Source: Ornithinimicrobium pekingense DSM 21552 (GTDB lineage Bacteria > Actinomycetota > Actinomycetes > Actinomycetales > Dermatophilaceae). From it: DNA of 64,000 nucleotides. How positions within the stretch are numbered: the first letter of the stretch is position 1; every line of letters begins with the position of its first letter. The stretch lies in NCBI RefSeq assembly GCF_000421185.1, contig NZ_ATWJ01000011.1, positions 124,001 through 188,000 on the forward strand, in the 5' to 3' direction. The translations under genes were made by a program, and so were the position numbers. Below, piece after piece: positions 1-9,224 of this stretch. The notes under the pieces are model-generated. The model had not been told where the DNA came from, ran no database searches, and saw only the letters and a list, made by a program, of their open reading frames with translations.

Positions 1-55
1 AGAGCGTGAGCGGGTCGAGGTCGCGCATCCGGGCGGCACGCACGTCGGGAGGCAT
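1..55 (-). CDS. N-terminal fragment, possible GNAT acetyltransferase
   Basis: An ATG on the minus strand at 55 opens a frame that runs off the left edge and reads MPPDVRAARMRDLDPLTL. The tail of this (LDPLTL) resembles the beginning of ElaA-like GNAT acetyltransferases, where a similar segment precedes the acetyl-CoA fold. A second in-frame ATG lies at 28. Only 18 codons are visible, so both the family and the start are guesses. It would be divergent from the PHP gene at 144. Confidence 0.3.
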   Translation of the reverse strand, partial: MPPDVRAARMRDLDPLTL

Positions 56-131
56 GCCCGCAAGGGTATGCCGCGGCCGGGCGCCCTCGCGCTCTGCCCA
101 CGGACGGCGGGCGTGCGGGCCGGCGACGGCA

Positions 132-137
132 TACCGT
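132..137 (+). promoter_or_regulatory. -10 box of a probable leaderless promoter
   Basis: TACCGT fits TANNNT and ends 6 nt before the ATG at 144, the spacing expected when transcription starts on the start codon. No purine-rich ribosome binding site lies between. No good -35 hexamer is visible. The same arrangement recurs at many genes in this window. Confidence 0.4.
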
Positions 138-143
138 CGGGGC

Positions 144-1214
144 ATGACGATCGAGCCCGTCGACGCCCTGCGTCGCATCGCCTTCCTCCTCGAGCGCAGC
201 CGTGAGGAGACGCGGCGGGTCGAGGCCTACCGCAACGCGGCCAAGGTGCTGCTCCCGCTCGGGGAGGACGAGGTGCGCCGCCGCGTGGGCGACGGCAGCC
301 TGCAGGAGCTGCCCGGCATCGGGCCTTCTACCTCGAAGGTGATCGCGCAGGCCGTCGCCGGGCAGGTCCCGGACAAGCTCGCCGACCTCGAGGCCGCGGC
401 GGGGGTCCCCCTCGCCGAGGGCGGGGAGGCGCTGCGCGCGGTCCTGCGCGGCGACCTGCACACCCACTCGGACTGGTCCGACGGCGGCTCCCCGGTCGAG
501 GAGATGGTCGCCACCGCGATGGAGCTCGGCCACGACTACCTCGCGCTGACCGACCACTCCCCCCGGCTCACCGTGGCCAACGGGCTCACCGCCGCCCGGC
601 TGCGCCGCCAGCTGACGGTCGTCGACGCCGTCAACGCCCACGTGGGCGACTCCTTCCGGCTGCTCAGGGGGATCGAGGTCGACATCCTCGACGACGGGGA
701 GCTGGACCAGGAGCCGGGCCTGCTCGCCGAGCTCGACGTCCGGGTGGCCTCGGTCCACTCCAAGCTGCGGATGGAGAAGGGGGCGATGACGCGGCGGATG
801 GTCACGGCCGTCCGCAACCCGCTGACCTCGGTCCTCGGTCACTGCACCGGCCGGCGGGTGATGCCCCGGCGCGGCGACAAGGGGGCGGGCAACGGGGGCC
901 GGGTCCGGCCGCAGAGCGAGTTCGACGCGCGGGCGGTCTTCGAGGCCTGCGCACAGACCGGCACGGCCGTGGAGATCAACTCCCGGCCCGAGCGGCAGGA
1001 CCCTCCGGGGGACCTGCTCGAGCTCGCCGTCGAGACCGGCTGCCTCTTCGCGCTCAGCACCGACGCCCATGCGCCCGGGCAGCTGGACTTCCTCGACCAC
1101 GGCTGTGCGCGGGCGGTCCGCCACGGGGTGCCGCCGGAGCGGATCGTCAACACCTGGCCACTGGCCGAGCTGCTCGCGTGGGCGGCGGACCCGACCGCGG
1201 CGCGCACCCTCTGA
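144..1214 (+). CDS. PHP-domain metal-dependent phosphoesterase with helix-hairpin-helix
   Basis: A 356-residue protein matching the C-terminal half of family X DNA polymerases without the polymerase core. Residues about 1-90 form a helix-hairpin-helix region (LQELPGIGPSTSKVIAQA), which usually binds DNA or partners non-specifically. From about residue 105 the PHP metal-site motifs follow in order: DLHTHSDWSDGG, TDHS, a GIEVD strand, VASVHS, GHC, EINSRP and STDAHAP. Family knowledge: PHP proteins hydrolyse phosphate esters with two or three metals; the substrate here is unknown. The frame is open upstream to position 6, but the ATG at 144 is preferred because of the TACCGT box 6 nt upstream and because homology begins there. 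Confidence 0.82.
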   Translation: MTIEPVDALRRIAFLLERSREETRRVEAYRNAAKVLLPLGEDEVRRRVGDGSLQELPGIGPSTSKVIAQAVAGQVPDKLADLEAAAGVPLAEGGEALRAVLRGDLHTHSDWSDGGSPVEEMVATAMELGHDYLALTDHSPRLTVANGLTAARLRRQLTVVDAVNAHVGDSFRLLRGIEVDILDDGELDQEPGLLAELDVRVASVHSKLRMEKGAMTRRMVTAVRNPLTSVLGHCTGRRVMPRRGDKGAGNGGRVRPQSEFDARAVFEACAQTGTAVEINSRPERQDPPGDLLELAVETGCLFALSTDAHAPGQLDFLDHGCARAVRHGVPPERIVNTWPLAELLAWAADPTAARTL

Positions 1215-1336
1215 CCTGCGGCGATGCCGCGCAGCTACCGCCGTTTTGGTGTCCTCGCCATCCGTCCCGTATGCTCTCTCACTGTCCTCAGCGGATCCGA
1301 GCAGGTCGTCTGACGAGGGGCCGAAAGCAGGACAAG

Positions 1337-1409
1337 GCCCCCATCGTCTAGCGGCCTAGGACCCCGCCCTTTCACGGCGGTAGCACGGGTTCGAATCCCG
1401 TTGGGGGTG
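1337..1409 (+). tRNA. tRNA-Glu (anticodon TTC)
   Basis: A 73-nt cloverleaf. The acceptor arm GCCCCCA pairs with TGGGGGT (one G-U at the first position), the anticodon loop reads CTTTCAC, and the T-loop is GTTCGAATC. CCA is not encoded in full. First of three tRNAs in a row. Confidence 0.96.
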
Positions 1410-1438
1410 CACAGGTCTCGTCCTGTTGTTGTGAACGA

Positions 1439-1512
1439 GGCCCCGTGGCGCAGTTGGTTAGCGCGCCGCCCTGTCACGGCGGAGGTCGCGGGTTCGAGTC
1501 CCGTCGGGGTCG
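1439..1512 (+). tRNA. tRNA-Asp (anticodon GTC)
   Basis: A 74-nt cloverleaf with acceptor GGCCCCG pairing with CGGGGTC, anticodon loop CTGTCAC, and T-loop GTTCGAGTC. It lies 29 nt after tRNA-Glu, probably in one transcript. Confidence 0.96.
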
Positions 1513-1570
1513 CAGAGCGTGCGGCGTGGTCAGCACCGAGAGGTGCTGGCCACGCCTCAGCACTACTCAT

Positions 1571-1644
1571 GGCCAGGTAGCTCAGTTGGTACGAGCGTCC
1601 GACTGAAAATCGGAAGGTCGGCGGTTCGACCCCGCCCCTGGCCA
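1571..1644 (+). tRNA. tRNA-Phe (anticodon GAA)
   Basis: A 74-nt cloverleaf with acceptor GGCCAGG pairing with CCTGGCC, anticodon loop CTGAAAA, T-loop GTTCGACCC and discriminator A. A terminator hairpin follows at once, so this is the last member of the Glu-Asp-Phe cluster. Confidence 0.96.
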
Positions 1645-1651
1645 CGGCGAG

Positions 1652-1687
1652 AAGCCCCGGGGCTGCCCCTGACGCCCCCGGGGCTTT
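1652..1687 (+). terminator. Rho-independent terminator after the tRNA cluster
   Basis: AAGCCCCGGGG at 1652-1662 pairs with CCCCGGGGCTT at 1676-1686 around a 13-nt loop, followed by a short T run. It lies 7 nt past tRNA-Phe. Confidence 0.8.
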
Positions 1688-1729
1688 CGCGTGCCCGGCC
1701 CGCACCTCTCCGCGACGCAGCCCCGAAAA

Positions 1730-1749
1730 ACTACCTGAAGTAGTAGCAT
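1730..1749 (+). promoter_or_regulatory. Small inverted repeat and -10-like box before the gene at 1779
   Basis: ACTAC (1730-1734) and GTAGT (1740-1744) form an inverted repeat with a 5-nt spacer in a short AT-richer stretch, overlapping TAGCAT (1744-1749), a plausible -10. This could be a promoter with a repressor site for the following gene. The arms are only 5 bp. Confidence 0.3.
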
Positions 1750-1778
1750 GGGGACAGGCAGAGGGCTGAGGAGACGAC

Positions 1779-2741
1779 ATGCGCACCGCCGACCCGCACA
1801 TCCCGGCCCCCGAGGTCGACCAGGACTTCTTCGGGTGGGAGGAGCAGGCCGGCGGCGGCAGCGGCTCCTTCGCCGCGGGGGGCCGCATGGTCGCGCACCG
1901 GGTCGAGGCCTTCCACACCGTCCACACCGCCTCGATGCAGGCGGTCCGGGAGCTGCTGCCGAGCGAGCAGCTGCGCCCGGCCCGCTGGTCGCAGGACAGG
2001 GGCCTGGTCTTCGTGGCGGCCCTGCACCTGCGCGACGTGACCACGCGCGACGGCAGCGGCACCACGCTGGCGCTGCCGCCCTTCGCCGCGGTGGCCGTCG
2101 GGGTCCTGCCCACCGCCCCGTCCGACGTCCCGCGCCTGGCTCCCTACCGGCACCCGCTGCGCGGCTTCGTCCTGCACCTGGCGGTGACCGACGTCGTCGC
2201 CGCGCGGACCGGCCGCGCCGCCGGCCTGCCTGCCTTCGTGGCCGACCTCGCCGTCCACGACAGCCCGCACCGCCGCCACGTCGCGGTCACCGAGGCGGGC
2301 CACGGGATCCTGGAGCTGCGTGCGCACGTGCACGGCCACGCCCGCCCCGAGCATTCCCCCGTGGTCCTCTGCTCCGCGCTGGACGGCCAGCTCGTGCAGA
2401 TGCCAGGACGTTTCTTCGGCCACCGGCAGCTGATGCTCGGCGGGGACGACGGCGCCTTCCTCCTGCCCGGTCTCCACCCGGTCGCAGAGCACCTGCGCGC
2501 GCTGCGGGCCGACTCGGCCGCGCTCGTCACCGTCAACCACGTGGGCGCCCGCATGGTCCTCGACGGACCACGGTCGGTCGGCGAGGCCTCCGTCTACGCC
2601 GGCCACCTGCCCGACCCCGAGCAGAGCCGTGGCCGGTGGACTGTCGCCTACCCCGACACCCCGCCGCTGGACCAGTACGCCGCCCCCGCGGACGAGGCCG
2701 TGGAGGTTCCCCCGGCCCGCCGGCTCAAGGCCCTCGGCTGA
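1779..2741 (+). CDS. Conserved hypothetical protein, 320 aa
   Basis: I do not recognise this protein with confidence. It has no signal peptide or membrane segment and looks cytoplasmic. It carries a histidine-rich stretch in the middle (HDSPHRRHVAV, later HVHGHARPEHS) and a long run of predicted beta strands, which gives a weak impression of an acetoacetate-decarboxylase-like barrel, but I cannot point to the catalytic lysine of that family. GAGGAG about 7 nt upstream is a good ribosome binding site and fixes the ATG. It is followed 23 nt later by glutaryl-CoA dehydrogenase, so the two may be cotranscribed, although that gene also appears to have its own -10 box. Confidence 0.65.
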   Translation: MRTADPHIPAPEVDQDFFGWEEQAGGGSGSFAAGGRMVAHRVEAFHTVHTASMQAVRELLPSEQLRPARWSQDRGLVFVAALHLRDVTTRDGSGTTLALPPFAAVAVGVLPTAPSDVPRLAPYRHPLRGFVLHLAVTDVVAARTGRAAGLPAFVADLAVHDSPHRRHVAVTEAGHGILELRAHVHGHARPEHSPVVLCSALDGQLVQMPGRFFGHRQLMLGGDDGAFLLPGLHPVAEHLRALRADSAALVTVNHVGARMVLDGPRSVGEASVYAGHLPDPEQSRGRWTVAYPDTPPLDQYAAPADEAVEVPPARRLKALG

Positions 2742-2764
2742 CCGCCGGTATCTTCGGCTGGGTG

Positions 2765-3958
2765 ATGCACCCGACACGCCGCCTCCGACCGCCCGTGACC
2801 CCCGACGACCTCCTCGAGGTGGACGGTCTGCTGGACGACGAGGAGCGTGCCGTGCGCGCCACCGTCCGTCAGGTGGTGGACGAGCAGGTCCGCCCGCACG
2901 TCGCCGGCTGGTACGAGGCCGGTGAGCTGCCCGCCCGCGAGCTCGCCCGGGAGCTCGGTCGGGTGGGCCTGCTGGGGATGCACCTGGAGGGCTACGGGTG
3001 CGCCGGGACGAGCGCGACGGCATACGGGCTCGCGTGCCTGGAGCTGGAGGCCGGCGACTCGGGCATCCGCTCCCTCGTCAGCGTCCAGGGGTCCCTGGCG
3101 ATGTACGCCATCCGGGCCTACGGCAGCGAGGAGCACCGGACCACCTGGCTGCCGCGGATGGCGACCGGCGAGGCGATCGGCTGCTTCGGCCTCACCGAGC
3201 CCGACGTCGGCTCCGACCCGGCGGGGATGCGCACGCGCGCACGCCGGGAGGGCGGCGGGGACTGGGTGCTCGACGGCACCAAGATGTGGATCACCAACGG
3301 CTCGGTCGCCGACGTCGCGGTGGTCTGGGCGCAGACCGACGACGGCGTGCGCGGCTTCGTGGTGCCCACGGACACCCCGGGCTTCACCGCCAACCCGGTC
3401 CACCACAAGATGTCGCTGCGCGCCTCGGTGACCAGCGAGCTGGTGCTGGAGGGCGTCCGGCTGCCGGTCTCCGCCGAGCTGCCCGGCGTGCAGGGGCTCA
3501 AGGGCCCGCTCGGCTGCCTCAACGAGGCCCGGTTCGGGATCGTCTTCGGGGCCGTCGGCGCGGCGCGGGACTGCCTGCTCACCGCGATCGACTACGCCGG
3601 CAGCCGCGTGCAGTTCGACCGCCCGATCGGCGGCTTCCAGCTGACCCAGGCCAAGCTGGCCGACATGACGGTGGAGTACGCCAAGGCGCTGCTCCTGGCC
3701 CTGCACCTGGGGCGGGTGAAGGACCGGCAGGGCCTCGCCCCGGCGCAGATCAGCCTGGGCAAGCTCAACAACGTGCGCGAGGCCCTGGAGATCGCCCGCA
3801 CCACCCGGACCATCCTGGGCGCCAACGGCATCACGCTGGAGTATCCCGTCATGCGGCACGCCAACAACCTCGAGTCGGTCCTCACCTACGAGGGCACCAG
3901 CGAGATGCACGCCCTGACGATCGGGCAGGCGCTGACCGGCCGGCAGGCGTTCCGCTGA
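2765..3958 (+). CDS. gcdH: Glutaryl-CoA dehydrogenase (acyl-CoA dehydrogenase family)
   Basis: A 397-residue flavoprotein that oxidises and decarboxylates glutaryl-CoA to crotonyl-CoA in lysine/tryptophan and glutarate degradation. Visible signatures are the FAD-binding CFGLTEPDVGSDP, KMWITNGSVADV, the substrate-side LGCLNEARFGI, the RVQFDRPIGGFQLTQ segment, and YEGTSEMHAL carrying the catalytic glutamate. Full length for the family. A TATCTT box at 2749-2754 lies 7 nt before a GTG at 2762, so translation may instead begin one codon earlier on a leaderless mRNA. The next gene, a 2-oxoacid dehydrogenase E1, starts 22 nt after the stop, which would fit a route from a 2-oxoacid to this enzyme. 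Confidence 0.87.
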   Translation: MHPTRRLRPPVTPDDLLEVDGLLDDEERAVRATVRQVVDEQVRPHVAGWYEAGELPARELARELGRVGLLGMHLEGYGCAGTSATAYGLACLELEAGDSGIRSLVSVQGSLAMYAIRAYGSEEHRTTWLPRMATGEAIGCFGLTEPDVGSDPAGMRTRARREGGGDWVLDGTKMWITNGSVADVAVVWAQTDDGVRGFVVPTDTPGFTANPVHHKMSLRASVTSELVLEGVRLPVSAELPGVQGLKGPLGCLNEARFGIVFGAVGAARDCLLTAIDYAGSRVQFDRPIGGFQLTQAKLADMTVEYAKALLLALHLGRVKDRQGLAPAQISLGKLNNVREALEIARTTRTILGANGITLEYPVMRHANNLESVLTYEGTSEMHALTIGQALTGRQAFR

Positions 3959-3980
3959 GCCGCCCGGCGAGGACGGGCCC

Positions 3981-6218
3981 GTGACCGAGCAGGTCGACTC
4001 CTTCTTCACCGCGCGGGCGGCCGCCCTGGCCCGGCGGCCGGGGACGGCGCTGCCAGCCGACCTGCCCGAGGAGCAGGCGCTAGCGCTGCTGGAGGCGATG
4101 ACGACCAGCCGCCACCTCGACCTCGCGGCACGGGTGCTCCGCGCGCGGGGTCGGGGCTACTACACGATCGGCTCCGCGGGCCACGAGTCGAACGCGGCGG
4201 TGGCCGCCGCCCTCCGGCCCACCGACCCCGCCCTGCTGCACTACCGCTCCGGCGGGTTCTACCAGCGGCGGGCCGCCCAGGTGCCCGGGCACGACGGGGT
4301 CCGCGACGTGCTGCTCGGCCTGGTGGCCGCCCGCGAGGAGCCCGGCTCCGGCGGCAGGCACAAGGTCTTCGGCTCCCCCGGCCTGCACGTCATACCGCAG
4401 ACCTCGACGATCGCCTCGCACCTGCCCCGTGCGCTCGGGCTGGCCTTCGCCCTGGGCCGCACGCAGCGCCTGGGGGTAGAGCCGCCCTGGCCCGCCGACG
4501 CGGTCGTGGTCGCCAGCTTCGGTGACGCCTCGGCCAGCCACTCGACCGCGGTCGGTGCCCTCCACGCGGCGATGCAGGCGAGCTACCGGGGTATGCCGCT
4601 GCCGCTCCTGCTGGTCTGCGAGGACAACGGCCTGGGCATCAGCGTGCGCACGCCCGCGGGGTGGGTCGAGCGCGCCTTCGGCGGCCGGCCCGACCTGCGG
4701 TGGTTCGTCGCGGACGGGGCCGACCCGGTGGCGACCGTGCACGCCGCCCGGGACGCGGCCCGGTTCGTGCGCACGCACCGCCGGCCGGCGTTCCTGCACC
4801 TGCGCACCGTCCGGCTCATGGGCCACGCGGGCACCGACGTCGAGACGGCCTACCGCTCCCCCGCCGAGATCGCCGCCGACCTGGAGCGTGACCCCCTGCT
4901 GGCCACGGCCGACCTGCTCGTCTCGACCGGGGTGCTGACCGCCCAGGAGGTGCTCGACCGCTACGAGCGCACGCGCGAGCACGTGCTGAAGGTCGCCGAC
5001 GAGGTCGCCGGTCTCCCGCAGCACACCTCGGCCGCCACCCTGGCCGCGCCCGTCGCCTGGCCGGCCACCACCGGCCCCGCCGCGGCCCGGGCCGGCTACG
5101 CGGACGCGGCCGCGCGCCGCCGGGTCTTCGGCGACCGGCTGCCCGAGGACGAGGGGCCGCTGACGCTCGCGCGGTCGCTCAACCGGGCGCTGCTGGAGGG
5201 TGCCGCGCTCCACCCCGGCCTGGTCGTGCTCGGCGAGGACGTGGGCCGCAAGGGCGGCGTCTACGGCGTGACCCGGGGCCTGCAGAAGAAGCTTGGCCAG
5301 ACCCGGGTCTTCGACACCCTCCTCGACGAGCAGACGATCCTCGGGCTCGGCCTGGGCGCCGGCCTCGCGGGACTGCTGCCGGTCCCGGAGATCCAGTACC
5401 TCGCCTACCTGCACAACGCCGAGGACCAGCTGCGGGGCGAGGCGGCGACGCTGCCGTTCTTCTCCGACGGGCGCTACCGCAACCCCATGGTGGTGCGGGT
5501 GCCCGGCTACGGCTACCAGAAGGGCTTCGGCGGGCACTTCCACAACGACAACGCCGTCGGCGTGCTGCGCGACGTGCCCGGCCTCGTCGTCGCCTCGCCC
5601 TCGCGCCCTGACGACGCCGCCACGATGCTGCTCACCTGCCTCGACGCCGCGGCCCGTCTCGGCCGCGTCTGCGTGTTCCTCGAGCCCATCGCGCTCTACC
5701 ACACCGAGGACCTCCACGAGCCGGGCGACGGGCTCTGGCGCACGGCATACCCCGCCCCCGGCAGCCACGACGACCCGGGCCTCGGCCGGGCGCGCACCCA
5801 CGGCGACGGCACCGACCTGACTCTCGTCACCTTCGGCAACGGCCTGCCGATGTCGCTGCGGGTGGCCCGCCGCCTCGAGGCCGACGGCATCCACGCGCGG
5901 GTGGTCGACCTGCGCTGGCTCGCCCCGCTGCCCGTCGAGGACCTGCTGCGCGAGGCGGAGGCCACCGGCCGCGTGCTCGTCGTCGACGAGACCCGCCGGA
6001 GCGGCGGCGTCTCCGAGGGGGTGGTGACCGCGCTGGTCGACGCCGCCTACGGTGGGCGGGTGGCCCGGGTCGCCAGCCACGACAGCTTCATCCCCCTCGG
6101 CGACGCGGCGCTGACCGTGCTGCTCTCCGAGGAGACCATCGAAGGCGCCGCCCGCGACCTGGTCGGCGACGACCGGACCACCGGGCGACATTCGCTGCGA
6201 GACGAGGAGACCCCATGA
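3981..6218 (+). CDS. Fused alpha-beta E1 subunit of a 2-oxoacid dehydrogenase
   Basis: A 745-residue thiamine-diphosphate enzyme in which the E1 alpha and beta chains are one polypeptide. Residues 1-350 are the alpha part, with the cofactor motif running from [10 protein letters not shown] to CEDNG. Residues about 385-740 are the transketolase-like beta part ([49 protein letters not shown]). Family knowledge: such E1s decarboxylate branched-chain or related 2-oxoacids for transfer to a lipoyl E2. No E2 is adjacent; a dihydrolipoyl dehydrogenase lies far off at 31.9 kb. The start is GTG. Its position between gcdH and fgd makes 2-oxoadipate a candidate substrate, which is inference only. Confidence 0.82.
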   Translation: MTEQVDSFFTARAAALARRPGTALPADLPEEQALALLEAMTTSRHLDLAARVLRARGRGYYTIGSAGHESNAAVAAALRPTDPALLHYRSGGFYQRRAAQVPGHDGVRDVLLGLVAAREEPGSGGRHKVFGSPGLHVIPQTSTIASHLPRALGLAFALGRTQRLGVEPPWPADAVVVASFGDASASHSTAVGALHAAMQASYRGMPLPLLLVCEDNGLGISVRTPAGWVERAFGGRPDLRWFVADGADPVATVHAARDAARFVRTHRRPAFLHLRTVRLMGHAGTDVETAYRSPAEIAADLERDPLLATADLLVSTGVLTAQEVLDRYERTREHVLKVADEVAGLPQHTSAATLAAPVAWPATTGPAAARAGYADAAARRRVFGDRLPEDEGPLTLARSLNRALLEGAALHPGLVVLGEDVGRKGGVYGVTRGLQKKLGQTRVFDTLLDEQTILGLGLGAGLAGLLPVPEIQYLAYLHNAEDQLRGEAATLPFFSDGRYRNPMVVRVPGYGYQKGFGGHFHNDNAVGVLRDVPGLVVASPSRPDDAATMLLTCLDAAARLGRVCVFLEPIALYHTEDLHEPGDGLWRTAYPAPGSHDDPGLGRARTHGDGTDLTLVTFGNGLPMSLRVARRLEADGIHARVVDLRWLAPLPVEDLLREAEATGRVLVVDETRRSGGVSEGVVTALVDAAYGGRVARVASHDSFIPLGDAALTVLLSEETIEGAARDLVGDDRTTGRHSLRDEETP

Positions 6219-7246
6219 CCGCAGGCCTGAGGATCGGCTACAAGGCGTCCGCCGAGCAGTTCGCCCCGCGCGAGCTCGTCGAGCTCGGCGTCGCGGCGGA
6301 GGAGGCGGGTATGCAGTCCGCCTTCGTCTCCGACCACTTCCAGCCCTGGCGCCACGAGGGCGGCCACGCCCCGTTCGCGATCGCCTGGATGACGGCCGTC
6401 GGCGAGCGCACGCGGGAGATCACGTTGGGCACCTCGGTGCTCACGCCGACGTTCCGCTACAACCCGGCCGTGGTCGCGCAGGCGTTCGCCACGATGGGCT
6501 GCCTCTACCCCGGCCGGGTCATCCTGGGCGTCGGCTCCGGCGAGGCGCTCAACGAGCTGGCGACCGGCGGGGTGACCGGCGACTGGCCCGACTTCAAGGA
6601 GCGCTTCGCCCGGCTGCGCGAGTCCGTGCGGCTCATGCGCGAGCTCTGGGGAGGCGGGCGGACCACCTTCGAGGGCGACTTCTACCGCACCGACGAGGCG
6701 ACCCTCTACGACGTGCCGGACGGTGGCGTCCCGGTCTACGTCGCGGCGGGTGGCCCGACGATGGCGAAGTACGCCGGACGGGCCGGGGACGGCTTCATCT
6801 GCACGAGCGGCAAGGGGATGGAGCTCTACACCGACCAGCTGCTCCCGGCGGTCGCCGAGGGCCGGTCGCTGTCCAAGGACCCGGGCCGACCGATCGAGAA
6901 GATGATCGAGATCAAGGTCTCCTACGAGCGTCGGCACGAGGAGGCGATGGAGAACTGCCGGTTCTGGGCGCCGCTGTCCCTCACCCCCGAGCAGAAGCAC
7001 AGCATCGGTGACCCCCAGGAGATGGAGCGGGCCGCCGACGACCTGCCCATCGAGCAGGTGGCCCGGCGGTGGATCGTCGGCAGCGACCCGCAGGAGATCG
7101 TCGACCAGGTCCGTCCCTACGTGCAGGCCGGGTTCGACCACCTCGTGCTGCACGGCCCCGGGCACGACCAGCGCCGCTTCCTCGAGCTCTACGCCGAGGA
7201 CCTCGCCGAGCCGCTGCACGCGCTCGCCGCCGACCTGCCCGGCTGA
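6215..7246 (+). CDS. fgd: F420-dependent glucose-6-phosphate dehydrogenase
   Basis: A 343-residue luciferase-like TIM-barrel enzyme that oxidises glucose-6-phosphate to 6-phosphogluconolactone and reduces coenzyme F420. Long stretches match the mycobacterial enzyme: [87 protein letters not shown] and the C-terminal [14 protein letters not shown]. The ATG overlaps the stop of the E1 gene (ATGA), so translation is coupled. Presence of Fgd implies the organism makes F420. It converges with the next gene across only 11 nt. Confidence 0.95.
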   Translation: MTAGLRIGYKASAEQFAPRELVELGVAAEEAGMQSAFVSDHFQPWRHEGGHAPFAIAWMTAVGERTREITLGTSVLTPTFRYNPAVVAQAFATMGCLYPGRVILGVGSGEALNELATGGVTGDWPDFKERFARLRESVRLMRELWGGGRTTFEGDFYRTDEATLYDVPDGGVPVYVAAGGPTMAKYAGRAGDGFICTSGKGMELYTDQLLPAVAEGRSLSKDPGRPIEKMIEIKVSYERRHEEAMENCRFWAPLSLTPEQKHSIGDPQEMERAADDLPIEQVARRWIVGSDPQEIVDQVRPYVQAGFDHLVLHGPGHDQRRFLELYAEDLAEPLHALAADLPG

Positions 7247-7257
7247 GGGCGCCCTGG

Positions 7258-9141
7258 TCAGCGACCGAGCAGCGCGTGCCGGATCAGCGAGTGCAGGGCC
7301 GCGAGCCCGTCACGGGAGAGCACCGACTCGGCGTGGCCCTGGATCGAGGCCACCCCCGGCCCGCGGAGCCCGACCACCGCGTCGTCGGGCTCGTGCACGG
7401 CCACCTCGAGGGGACGCCCCGCGACCGACACCCCGCCGGCCGGCGGCCGGGCCACGAAGGTGTTGTAGAAGCCGATGCGGCGCACCGTCCCCCACAGGTC
7501 GACCGGCAGCTGCACCCCCTGGTTGGTCGGGGAGAGGCGGGCGATGCGCAGCCCGGCGAGGTCGGCCAGCACCTGGTGGGACAGGCACACGGCCAGCACC
7601 GGCCGGCCCGCCTCCAGCCGGGCGGAGAGCAGGTCGCGCAGCCGCACGACCCGCTCGTCCGCCTGGTCGGCGGGGTCACCTGGGCCGGGCCCGTAGAGGA
7701 CCAGGTCGAGGTCCTCGTCCAGCACGTCGGCCTCGTCGACCTGCTCCCAGCGGCGCACCTCGGCCACCATCCCCACGTGGCGCACCATGTGGGCCAGCAT
7801 CTGCGTCCAGGTGTCCTCCGCGTCGACGAGCAGCACCCGCCGCCCCGCCAGCTCGGGGTCGGGCCGGGACTCCTGCGGCGCGAGCCAGAAGGGTGAGAGC
7901 GACTCGTTGCGGGCGGCCAGGTCCTCGGCGACGCCGGGCAGCGTGGCGAGCTGCACGTCATACCTCAGCTGCCGGCGTGGGCGCAGGCCGAGAGCGGCGA
8001 GCATGCCCCGTGCCTTGGCCGCGGTCTCGGCGACCTCCGAACGCGGGTCGGAGTGGCGGACCAGCGTCGCACCGGCGCTGACGGTGACCGTGCCGGCGTC
8101 GTCGACGTGGGCGGTGCGGATGAGGATCGGGGCGTCCAGGCGCTCGCCGCCCTCCTCGTCCAGGTCGAGCAGGGCGAGGACGCCGGAGTAGTAGCCGCGG
8201 CCGGTCGGCTCGTGCCGGCGGATCACCGTGCAGGCGTTCTCCATCGGCGAGCCGGTCACGGTGGGCGCGAACATGGTCAGACGCAGCACGTCGCGCACGT
8301 CGGCCTCGCTCGAGCCGTCGAGGAGGTACTCCGTGTGCGTCAGGTGGGCCATCTGCTTGAGGTAGGGGCCGGCGATCCGCCCGCCGTGCGAGCAGATCTG
8401 GGCCATCATCTTCATCTCCTCGTCGACGACCATGAAGAGCTCCTCGGTCTCCTTGGTGTCCTTGACGAAGGCTGAGAACGACTCCCGCAGCTCGGTTCCG
8501 TCCGGGTCGTCCGAGGGGTGACGGAAGGTGCCGGAGATGGGGTTCATCCACACGCGTCCGTCGCGCACGCTGACGTGCCGCTCCGGGGTGGCGCCCACGA
8601 GCGTGTGGCCGGGCGTGTGCACGGCGAAGGACCAGTAGGCGCCACGCTCGTCGACGAGCAGGGTCCGCAGCCAGGTCAGCGCAGCGGTCGCGGGGTCGGC
8701 GGTGGTGCGGGCGACGACGTCGCGGCGGATGACGAAGTTGGCGCCCTCCCCCTGCCCGATCTCCTCCTCGATGACTCGCTCGACCGTGGCCGCGTAGTCG
8801 TCGTCGCTCACGCTGAACCGCTCGCCGTCGACCTCGACCGTCCCCTGCGGCAGCGCCGCCACGAGCTCGTCCACGGACAGCCGCTGGTATGCCGTCGCGC
8901 TCAGCACGCGCAGGGGCGTGCCGTCGTCGTGCACGTCGAAGCCCCGCTCGGCGATCTGGCGGTAGGGCACGAGCGCGAGCACCGGCAGGTCCGGCCGCGG
9001 CCGCGGGACCTCGCGCAGCAGGTCGAGGTCGAGGACGTCCCCCACCAGCACCTCGACGAGCTCCTGCCCCTCCCGCCACAGCACGGCCCAGGACAGCCCG
9101 TCGGGGTCGGCGAGGATCCGGTCGAGCAGGTGCGCGGGCAT
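7258..9141 (-). CDS. PhzE-like chorismate-binding/glutamine amidotransferase fusion
   Basis: A 627-residue fusion. Residues 1 to about 400 are the chorismate-binding fold of anthranilate/ADIC synthases (PTVTGSPMENACTVIRRHE, YYSGVLALLD, ILIRTAHVD). Residues about 430-627 are a class I glutamine amidotransferase with nucleophile Cys in AVCLSHQ and His/Glu in GHAES. Order, length and GFYNTFVAR match PhzE, which makes 2-amino-2-deoxyisochorismate for phenazines and related metabolites; tryptophan-pathway TrpE and TrpG are normally separate. No phenazine genes or trp genes are nearby, so its product is unclear. ATG 9141 is chosen for its GGGAG ribosome binding site; a GTG 30 nt upstream is also in frame. 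Confidence 0.8.
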   Translation of the reverse strand: MPAHLLDRILADPDGLSWAVLWREGQELVEVLVGDVLDLDLLREVPRPRPDLPVLALVPYRQIAERGFDVHDDGTPLRVLSATAYQRLSVDELVAALPQGTVEVDGERFSVSDDDYAATVERVIEEEIGQGEGANFVIRRDVVARTTADPATAALTWLRTLLVDERGAYWSFAVHTPGHTLVGATPERHVSVRDGRVWMNPISGTFRHPSDDPDGTELRESFSAFVKDTKETEELFMVVDEEMKMMAQICSHGGRIAGPYLKQMAHLTHTEYLLDGSSEADVRDVLRLTMFAPTVTGSPMENACTVIRRHEPTGRGYYSGVLALLDLDEEGGERLDAPILIRTAHVDDAGTVTVSAGATLVRHSDPRSEVAETAAKARGMLAALGLRPRRQLRYDVQLATLPGVAEDLAARNESLSPFWLAPQESRPDPELAGRRVLLVDAEDTWTQMLAHMVRHVGMVAEVRRWEQVDEADVLDEDLDLVLYGPGPGDPADQADERVVRLRDLLSARLEAGRPVLAVCLSHQVLADLAGLRIARLSPTNQGVQLPVDLWGTVRRIGFYNTFVARPPAGGVSVAGRPLEVAVHEPDDAVVGLRGPGVASIQGHAESVLSRDGLAALHSLIRHALLGR

Positions 9142-9188
9142 GCGCCACAGTCTCCCATCCGGGGCGCGCACGACCGGCCGCAGGCTCC

Positions 9189-9217
9189 TTTACAGGGTCC
9201 TCGACCGGCCCTACCGT
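9189..9217 (+). promoter_or_regulatory. Strong-looking sigma-70 promoter
   Basis: TTTACA (9189-9194), a 17-bp spacer, and TACCGT (9212-9217). It points at the secreted protein at 9320 and predicts an untranslated leader of about 95 nt. Confidence 0.6.
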
Positions 9218-9224
9218 GGCAGGT

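Noticed and set aside
6-143. N-terminal extension of the PHP protein from position 6
   Set aside because: The extra 46 residues are Arg/Gly/Ala-rich with no similarity, and a -10 box lies inside this stretch 6 nt before the ATG at 144.
1337-1687. Possible integration site of a mobile element at the tRNA cluster
   Set aside because: No direct repeat of a tRNA 3' end, no integrase and no change in base composition on either side.
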